A stretch of DNA of 12,822 bases, taken from positions 1-12,822 of the forward strand of contig JAEDNQ010000054.1 of assembly GCA_016302435.1 (NCBI GenBank), in the 5' to 3' direction. The notes beneath the pieces were generated by a model. That model was not told where the DNA came from. It ran no database searches and was given only the letters and a program-made list of their open reading frames with translations. Below, one piece after another: positions 8,601 to 12,822 of the stretch (position 1 is its first letter; each line of letters begins with the position of its first letter). The stretch is from Bacteroidaceae bacterium (GTDB lineage Bacteria > Bacteroidota > Bacteroidia > Bacteroidales > Bacteroidaceae). The position numbers and the translations under genes were made by a program.

Positions 8601-9696
8601 TTTCGACATCGTCATCTCCACCTACGGACTGCTCATCACAGAAGAGGAGAACCTGACCTCTCGCCAGTGGACAACCATCGTGCTCGACGAGGCTCACACC
8701 ATCAAGAACAAGGAGACAAAGATGTCGAAGACAGCAATGTCTCTTCAGGCGGACTTCAGACTGCTGCTGACTGGCACACCGCTCCAAAATCATGTCAGCG
8801 AGATGTGGAACCTCATGCAGTTTGCCAACCCTGACTTATTGGGCAGCTTCAACGACTTCTCTCAGCGTTTCCTCCTGCCCATAGAGCGCGACCACAACAA
8901 GGATGTACAGAAGCAGCTGAAGCGCATCATCTCGCCCTTCATCCTTCGACGCACAAAGTCCGATGTGCTCAACGAACTGCCTGAGAAGACGGATATAACG
9001 CTCAAGGTCGACCTCTCTGACGAGGAGCTGGCATTCTACGACAGCATACGCGAGCAGGCGCTGGCCAACCTTGCCAGCGGTGAGTCTACTGCTGTCAAAG
9101 CCCTCGCCGAGATAATGCGCCTTAGACAGGCAGCCTGCAACAGTCTGCTGGTCAATAAGGACGTGAACCTGCCATCATCAAAGATGGAATGCTTCATGCA
9201 ACTCGTCTCCAACCTCCACGACAACCACCACCGCGCCCTCGTCTTCAGCCAGTTCACCTCCCATCTCGCTCTCGTGCGCCAACGTCTCGATGCAGAGGGT
9301 GTGCAGTATCTCTATCTCGACGGCGCCACACCAGCCAAGGAGCGCCTACGTCTCGTCGAGGAGTTTCAGCATGGCGACATGCCACTCTTCCTCATCAGCC
9401 TCAAGGCTGGTGGACTCGGCCTCAACCTTACCGCAGCCGACTATGTCATACATCTCGACCCATGGTGGAATCCGGCCATAGAAGAGCAGGCCAGCGACCG
9501 AGCATACCGCATCGGACAGCAGAACCCCGTCACCGTCTATCGCCTCATCGCTCGCGGCACTATTGAGGAGAAAATACTCTGCCTCCACCAGACTAAGCGC
9601 AACATGGCTGATGCCCTGCTCGAGGGCAGCGACATGAGCGCAGCCATGAGCCGAGAAGAGATGTTGGCTCTCATCAAGGAACAGATTGGATCATAA
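5674..9696 (+). CDS. SNF2-family DEAH-box ATPase/helicase with long N-terminal extension
   Basis: This 1340-residue cytoplasmic protein is predicted to be an ATP-driven DNA translocase or remodeller. The C-terminal motor is complete: motif I DDMGLGKT (909-916), motif II DEAH (1005-1008), motif III TGTPLQN (1033-1039), motif V GLGLNLTAADYVIHLDPWWN (about 1247-1266) and motif VI QASDRAYRIGQ (1272-1282). Residues 1-80 look like a winged-helix fold, about 150-330 like helical TPR-type repeats, and about 440-880 is a beta-rich region I do not recognise. The ATG at 5674 is the first after an in-frame stop at 5653-5655 and lies 11 bases after the hairpin of repeat A. The first third is far more AT-rich than the rest: 33-35% GC in two counted 60-base lines (6001, 6241) against 55-60% at 8461 and 9241. 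The change falls near 6700-6780. No methylase, nuclease or other defence partner is adjacent, so its target is unknown. The family call is firm, the biological role is not. Confidence 0.95.
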   Translation: MIESHLNIIKLLAYRQEYFNIQDIKTMASKVDVKMQNTKSFVNQALEEGLIMDTSGFTNGPSFIVTPSVWLQAMREITGPKVKRILSSMESSVRPNRFSLLFAESLASFLNGGKNYACEDFKIWESHLYEKNAIIDFYTDYLSTLDEMYPFLKQMPEYITNSVLEGFIHKLKDLLFDEKDYEHAMALRPDDLSESHYLNYDLYACYIPLYYHFMNKGDLKAALECVKDDPYMEPFFQGISLLQANDADNAYKAFKNSLKQTSHKLYLDPIMNFYYGAALRLCKSEMAKRTLNAFMNGKEGYLYESHAAIKAFRESLSENKYNINNISIISSSYNKLDRMLASLVCRHYNIGGDSRNTDHIYQDIIKTAANFGHKMIAIELSNVFPALQPQADQYMSETGLHPTLPTYKYRAEWEDMLDSLIKLNETNGAGTNATGTVANERIVYEVRLNSLSVQPKLQKSRNGVTWSSGRNIALSKFYKCEPECMTEQDKMVANCVETSYGWYIDELVLFGPKCIAALIGHPYVYDSQTGTQLEIIKDKAELNVTMKNGVFNIKTNIVPTEVADGYYIDTTLSPTIKVIEVSKELIKTIETLSRTPVPEAGKGKLTQLLGAMSNRVIVMSDLLQDNENIESVDAHSEILLQLKPDGQMIRCMLGVRPFGSVPPICKVGKGMQVVTTTIDKRPVRTSRNLALEKQNGKKVRELLDGCDQADSREDTWMLTPSECLELLNGVREMADACIVEWPEGERFKVVAAPLSFGSLNVSVGSIDSWFEMSGEVKVNADKKMKIAELLSLLADSTGNYIKLDGDEYVKVTSDLRKYLDAFSRISKTSKGKIRFSPFNALQIEDMEKAGMKITTDESFRSLMTRIHESADEHIKIPKAIQADLRSYQKDGYEWMSRLAHWGAGALLADDMGLGKTVQTITLLLSRAKQGPQLVILPTSLIINWRDEIARFAPSLNTILLNRAGIDRTAAVKDAGAFDIVISTYGLLITEEENLTSRQWTTIVLDEAHTIKNKETKMSKTAMSLQADFRLLLTGTPLQNHVSEMWNLMQFANPDLLGSFNDFSQRFLLPIERDHNKDVQKQLKRIISPFILRRTKSDVLNELPEKTDITLKVDLSDEELAFYDSIREQALANLASGESTAVKALAEIMRLRQAACNSLLVNKDVNLPSSKMECFMQLVSNLHDNHHRALVFSQFTSHLALVRQRLDAEGVQYLYLDGATPAKERLRLVEEFQHGDMPLFLISLKAGGLGLNLTAADYVIHLDPWWNPAIEEQASDRAYRIGQQNPVTVYRLIARGTIEEKILCLHQTKRNMADALLEGSDMSAAMSREEMLALIKEQIGS

Positions 9697-9704
9697 GCTC
9701 AAGG

Positions 9705-9746
9705 GAGATGCATACGGACTCTTTACTGAGCATCTGTATGCATCTC
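9705..9746 (+). terminator. Long hairpin after the helicase gene, possible terminator
   Basis: GAGATGCATAC (9705-9715) pairs perfectly with GTATGCATCTC (9736-9746), and three further pairs including one G-T extend it inward, around a 14-base loop. It starts nine bases after the helicase stop. No T-run follows directly (the nearest is near 9764), so it may terminate inefficiently or protect the mRNA 3' end instead. Confidence 0.5.
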
Positions 9747-9817
9747 ACTTCATTGGCATAACATTTTTCCACCAATTATCGTGTTATTGTATTATTGTGT
9801 CATCAATTTGCACAATA

Positions 9818-9852
9818 TTTGCATCACACGTTCACTAAACAACGTAACTTTG
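9818..9852 (+). promoter_or_regulatory. Bacteroidota-type promoter of the exported protein
   Basis: TAACTTTG at 9845-9852 matches the TAnnTTTG -7 box. The best -33 candidate is TTTG at 9818-9821, with a spacer of 23 bases, slightly longer than the usual 19-21. The implied leader of about 60 bases is A-rich near the start codon and has no Shine-Dalgarno site, as is common in this phylum. This argues that translation begins at 9919 and not at the upstream in-frame ATG at 9781, which lies before the promoter. Confidence 0.65.
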
Positions 9853-9918
9853 CACCATCATAACAGACATACAGCCAACGACACTTACCATTTATTATTA
9901 AACTATAAATCAAAAAAC

Positions 9919-12372
9919 ATGAAACAGCTATTTACTACAATCATGCTCTTCGTTGCAACCGTCATGATGTGCAACAGGGCTTGGGCTGATGGCCAACACA
10001 CCATCAGCATGCAGTCAGAGAACGCTGCTTGGGCTACCTCCAGCACAGATTTTCAGATGAGCGACATAGCAGCAGAACTCGGCACGGATGCAGCAACCCT
10101 CTACAATGCTATCCTCGCATGGAAAGGCGCAAGTTATGCTTCCGACCTCTTCTGCCTGAAGATGGAGGATGACACATGGAGCTACAACCACGGCTCAGCA
10201 GCAGACGGAGCATTCTACATAGGTCAAGATGGCTCTTTCCACGATGGTTGGGGAGATGCCGCAGGCTATTGCAGACTCGACTATACGGAAGAGACTCTTA
10301 GCATCACAATAGGCCAGACAGGCAGCGTGGAAAAAGGCGACATCAAGTGTGTCGTGTCTCTCAACTACGGTGGTCAAACAGTAGTCTTCGATGCCACACT
10401 GTCCATCATTGTCCCAGAGATTGACAAGACACCTGTGACAACAATCAGTGACTTGGAGATAGTCGGTCGCACAAAATACACGCACACCATGCAACCCGAT
10501 GAAACATGGGCAGCCGAAACAAACTCCATCCCTGTGGCAGGCATAGCAAGCCTCCTCGACATCGACCCTGCATACATGGAAGAGAATTTCTCCGCAATGC
10601 TATACGCAAAACACTACTCTTCAAACAATGAGTCTTGGGATGCAGAACTTGCCCACAAGTTCACAGCTACTCCCAATCCGGGCTTCTGGTTCAACAAAGG
10701 AGTATTCGACGAAGAGTCACAGCAGGAGAGTGCAGAACTGACCCATGGCGAATGGTTGGGAACTGCAGAAAACATATGCTTCATCGTCTCTCTCGCCTAC
10801 GACAGCCAGTCCGAGACAGTCAACTGCGGCATTGGCCAGTACCCTGGTGCCTGGGCTTTGGGCGACAATCACACTGCCGACATATATATCGTCTATGGCA
10901 GCAAAGCATACGTCATCACCTACGACCTGACTGTAGATGTCAACCAAGATAACACCATAGAGAAATATAACAACGTGGGCTCAGAAGACATCACCATCAA
11001 TCGCGACCCACGAGGCTCATGGTTCGAGCTCGACTCTATTAAACTCGACACTGCCAAGATATTAGAACTATTCGGGGATGATGTCAAGTTTGACGACCTA
11101 ACACTCTTCGGCGAAGATAAATATGGCAACATCACCAATGCTTACACAGCCGACGCCCCAGGATTCTGGTTCACACCCGAAGGAGCGGTCAAGGGCTTTG
11201 AAAACGGCGTGGCATCATTCTACGTCGACCTCATTACCGACACCATAGTGGCTGACCCAGAACAACCTGAGAACTTCACCATCGAACGAATGCTTGCCAT
11301 TGGCAACATCCCTGACATGTTCAAAGGCGGCGAGGCATGCACAGCAAGACTCTTCCTCATGAACGGTGAAGACTATTACACCATCAACCTCACCGTCAAC
11401 ATTAACTCACCAGCGTACACAATACAGACCTGCGAGATTGTAGAAGAAGTCAACATCAACGTCAAACTCGTCCCAACGACATCTTCATGGCAGACCGGCA
11501 CAACCGACGTAACCTTCCTCAATGACATCATTGGCACAACGTCTGGCAAATTCTACGGCATCAATGCATCAGGAGAATACACTGACGCATATTCCGTTAG
11601 CGAGGCTACAACCTATGGAGGTGGGGGATTCTGGATGTCAGAAGCCGATGAGACAGGCACTGCCTATGCAGCAGGATATTCTTCCACAGGTGCCTATGCC
11701 ATCTGGTACTACAACAATACCATCACATGGTTCAACAACCCAGGCTTCAACCAGATTGGCGAAAACAACTACGGCACATTCTACCTTGCCAACCTTTGGG
11801 ACGGCAAAGCAGTCAAACTCAATGTCAGCATCAAATACGTTGCCAACATCGTCACCATCCCATTAGCAGGTGAAGAAGACATAACAGCAGCTGCACGATC
11901 AGAAGAAGGTTCTTTCAGCATTACAAAAGTTGACCTAAACGCATGCACCGCTGCACTCGAATGCACACTCGAAGAACTCTACACGGAAGCAGAATGGTTC
12001 ATCCTCGACGAAGAAGGCAATGAGACACTCGACAATTTCCAGGACGACCTCGGCTACATCTTCAACAAGGACGGCTATCCAACATCTGAAGAAGACATGA
12101 CATTTGCAGCAGGATTCTTCGAAGATGAGCTCCACGTCTTTGTCTTCAACGAAGAGGATGTTGAGAACACATACACAACCGTGCTCTATGCCAAGTTCAA
12201 CGAAAAGACATACGCATTCAACATCACCATCATGTCTCCTGAAGCAGTAGGCATCAGCAGCACAAAGGTCATCAAGCCAGAAAGCACAAGAACCTTCCAC
12301 ATCAGCGGACGTGCAGCCTCAGCAGTTGACGACATCATGATACGAAACGGAAAGAAATACATCGCAAGATAA
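9919..12372 (+). CDS. Exported multidomain beta-rich protein, DUF4859-like, with C-terminal sorting-like tail
   Basis: The start at 9919 gives a clean signal peptide (MKQLFTTIMLFVATVMMCNR then AWA, cut before D24); there is no lipobox. The frame is open back to 9781 but that extension lies upstream of the promoter. The mature protein holds about five repeated beta-rich units at roughly 28-165, 175-342, 355-495, 500-642 and 655-773. Units share a GFWF or GFWM motif (255-258, 415-418, 570-573) and a late strand of the type ITYDLTVDV or YYTINLTVNI. The second has CGIGQYPGAW (303-312), which resembles the core of DUF4859, a Bacteroidota family of unknown function. Residues 790-817 (TRTFHISGRAA to IRNGKKYIAR) resemble the C-terminal tail of secreted Bacteroidota proteins, typically linked to type IX secretion or surface attachment. 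The protein is acidic. It is flanked by its own promoter and terminator, so it is probably monocistronic. Role unknown; surface binding or adhesion is a guess. Confidence 0.85.
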   Translation: MKQLFTTIMLFVATVMMCNRAWADGQHTISMQSENAAWATSSTDFQMSDIAAELGTDAATLYNAILAWKGASYASDLFCLKMEDDTWSYNHGSAADGAFYIGQDGSFHDGWGDAAGYCRLDYTEETLSITIGQTGSVEKGDIKCVVSLNYGGQTVVFDATLSIIVPEIDKTPVTTISDLEIVGRTKYTHTMQPDETWAAETNSIPVAGIASLLDIDPAYMEENFSAMLYAKHYSSNNESWDAELAHKFTATPNPGFWFNKGVFDEESQQESAELTHGEWLGTAENICFIVSLAYDSQSETVNCGIGQYPGAWALGDNHTADIYIVYGSKAYVITYDLTVDVNQDNTIEKYNNVGSEDITINRDPRGSWFELDSIKLDTAKILELFGDDVKFDDLTLFGEDKYGNITNAYTADAPGFWFTPEGAVKGFENGVASFYVDLITDTIVADPEQPENFTIERMLAIGNIPDMFKGGEACTARLFLMNGEDYYTINLTVNINSPAYTIQTCEIVEEVNINVKLVPTTSSWQTGTTDVTFLNDIIGTTSGKFYGINASGEYTDAYSVSEATTYGGGGFWMSEADETGTAYAAGYSSTGAYAIWYYNNTITWFNNPGFNQIGENNYGTFYLANLWDGKAVKLNVSIKYVANIVTIPLAGEEDITAAARSEEGSFSITKVDLNACTAALECTLEELYTEAEWFILDEEGNETLDNFQDDLGYIFNKDGYPTSEEDMTFAAGFFEDELHVFVFNEEDVENTYTTVLYAKFNEKTYAFNITIMSPEAVGISSTKVIKPESTRTFHISGRAASAVDDIMIRNGKKYIAR

Positions 12373-12400
12373 ACAGTCATAGACCTTCATATCCTATCAA

Positions 12401-12438
12401 AAAGGGGGGATACTCCAAATCTTGGAGCATCCCCCTTT
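12401..12438 (+). terminator. Strong intrinsic terminator of the exported-protein gene
   Basis: The left arm at 12401-12418 (AAAGGGGGGAT, then CTCCAA) pairs with the right arm at 12422-12438 (TTGGAG, then ATCCCCCTTT) around a 3-base loop. One extra G and one A-C mismatch interrupt it. It ends in TTT. It starts 28 bases after the stop codon, and its last bases overlap the left end of repeat B. Confidence 0.85.
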
Positions 12439-12635
12439 AAGGTGGGTTCTATAAATTCCCACCGTCAAAAGGTTTGATATTTATGTTTGACGTTTTGCCA
12501 TCTTTTCATTTCTCTCTGGCGCATACTGTCAGTTTTATCGGTCACGATGCCCGCATCGCTCCCTCAAAAACTGACACTCTGCACTCAGAGATAAATCGAA
12601 AATCTGACAAAGCGAATTAATAGAACCCACCTTAA
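12437..12635. repeat. Repeat element B, a 199-bp MITE-like element with terminal inverted repeats
   Basis: The ends are 21-base inverted repeats matching at all but one position: 12437-12457 begins TTAAGGTGGGTTCTAT and 12615-12635 ends ATAGAACCCACCTTAA. The terminal TTAA could be part of the repeat or a target duplication. Inside the left end is a hairpin, GGTGGG (12441-12446) with CCCACC (12458-12463). The middle holds a larger stem: TCTCTG (12513-12518) with CAGAGA (12586-12591), GCA with TGC, and TGTCAGTTTT (12527-12536) with AAAACTGACA (12567-12576), capped by CGATG/CATCG (12545-12549 and 12554-12558). It encodes no protein that I can see. It fits a non-autonomous transposable element or a structured dispersed repeat; no transposase is in the window. 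Confidence 0.7.
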
Positions 12636-12822
12636 TTGATTTCCTTGAAAAATTGCTGGGTAATTGACTTGCTTTCCCAGTGAATATATATTCTACGACC
12701 GTTCAGCCTTAGCTGAATGTAAAATGCAAAACGATGGCGAGACGTGTGCGCCCGTATGTAATTTCCCCGTAAAGCATTATCATCGTTGTGTACGGGCAGT
12801 CATCAATAGTTATGATTTTGTA
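12636..12822. other. Hairpin-rich non-coding tail to the window edge
   Basis: No convincing open frame is seen. It contains CTGGG (12656-12660) with CCCAG (12676-12680), and a clean hairpin, TTCAGC (12702-12707) with GCTGAA (12712-12717) around a 4-base loop. Two further 7-base pairings are interleaved: 12730-12736 with 12781-12787, and 12750-12756 with 12791-12797. It may be the leader of a gene starting beyond the window, a structured RNA, or more dispersed repeat sequence. Confidence 0.4.

Noticed and set aside
5674..9696. SNF2 helicase as part of a known anti-phage system.
   Set aside because: No methyltransferase, nuclease, phospholipase D-like or other usual partner gene is adjacent; the following gene is an exported protein with its own promoter.
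9781..9918. Starting the exported protein at the in-frame ATG at 9781.
   Set aside because: This ATG lies upstream of the predicted promoter (9845-9852), and the extra 46 residues would hide a clear signal peptide starting at 9919.
1..12822. CRISPR array, tRNA or rRNA genes.
   Set aside because: No regularly spaced repeats and no tRNA or rRNA sequence were seen; the repeats present are isolated palindromes and inverted repeats.

Overview
The window looks like a Bacteroidota chromosome, most likely Bacteroidales and plausibly a Prevotella-like genus. The reasons are two promoter-like sites with the phylum's TAnnTTTG -7 box (5137-5144 and 9845-9852), A-rich leaders without clear Shine-Dalgarno sites, an AAA-ATPase-like remnant of a family abundant in this phylum, and a secreted protein with a C-terminal tail of the kind used for cell-surface sorting there. 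All genes are on the + strand.

Layout. (1) 1-4283: the 3' part of a large gene for a heavy-metal-type RND efflux pump fused in one frame to a TolC-like outer membrane channel; its 5' end is outside the window. (2) 4303-4942: a palindromic REP-like repeat followed at once by a 192-codon gene tail with no start, the C-terminal end of a surface or lipoprotein with a fibronectin-III-like module, then an intrinsic terminator. (3) 5113-5414: a promoter-like site and an 82-codon gene that joins the first ~50 residues of an AAA-ATPase-like protein to its last ~30, with the ATPase core missing. (4) 5532-5670: repeat element A. (5) 5674-9696: a 1340-residue SNF2-family helicase with intact motifs and an AT-rich, compositionally foreign N-terminal third. 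(6) 9919-12372: an exported 817-residue beta-rich multidomain protein (DUF4859-like) with signal peptide, own promoter and strong terminator. (7) 12437-12635: repeat element B, a 199-bp MITE-like element with near-perfect terminal inverted repeats, then ~190 bases of hairpin-rich non-coding DNA.

The genes do not form one pathway. The pump belongs to an operon that begins upstream (no membrane-fusion partner is visible here). The middle is a decay and turnover zone with two broken genes and several repeats. The helicase and the exported protein each look like independent units, but the pair is bracketed by inverted copies of a ~37-bp hairpin sequence whose two arms differ by a compensating base-pair change. 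I see no clear new multi-gene system. The best leads are this covarying repeat pair, the composite SNF2 gene, and the export signal buried in the pump-channel fusion.
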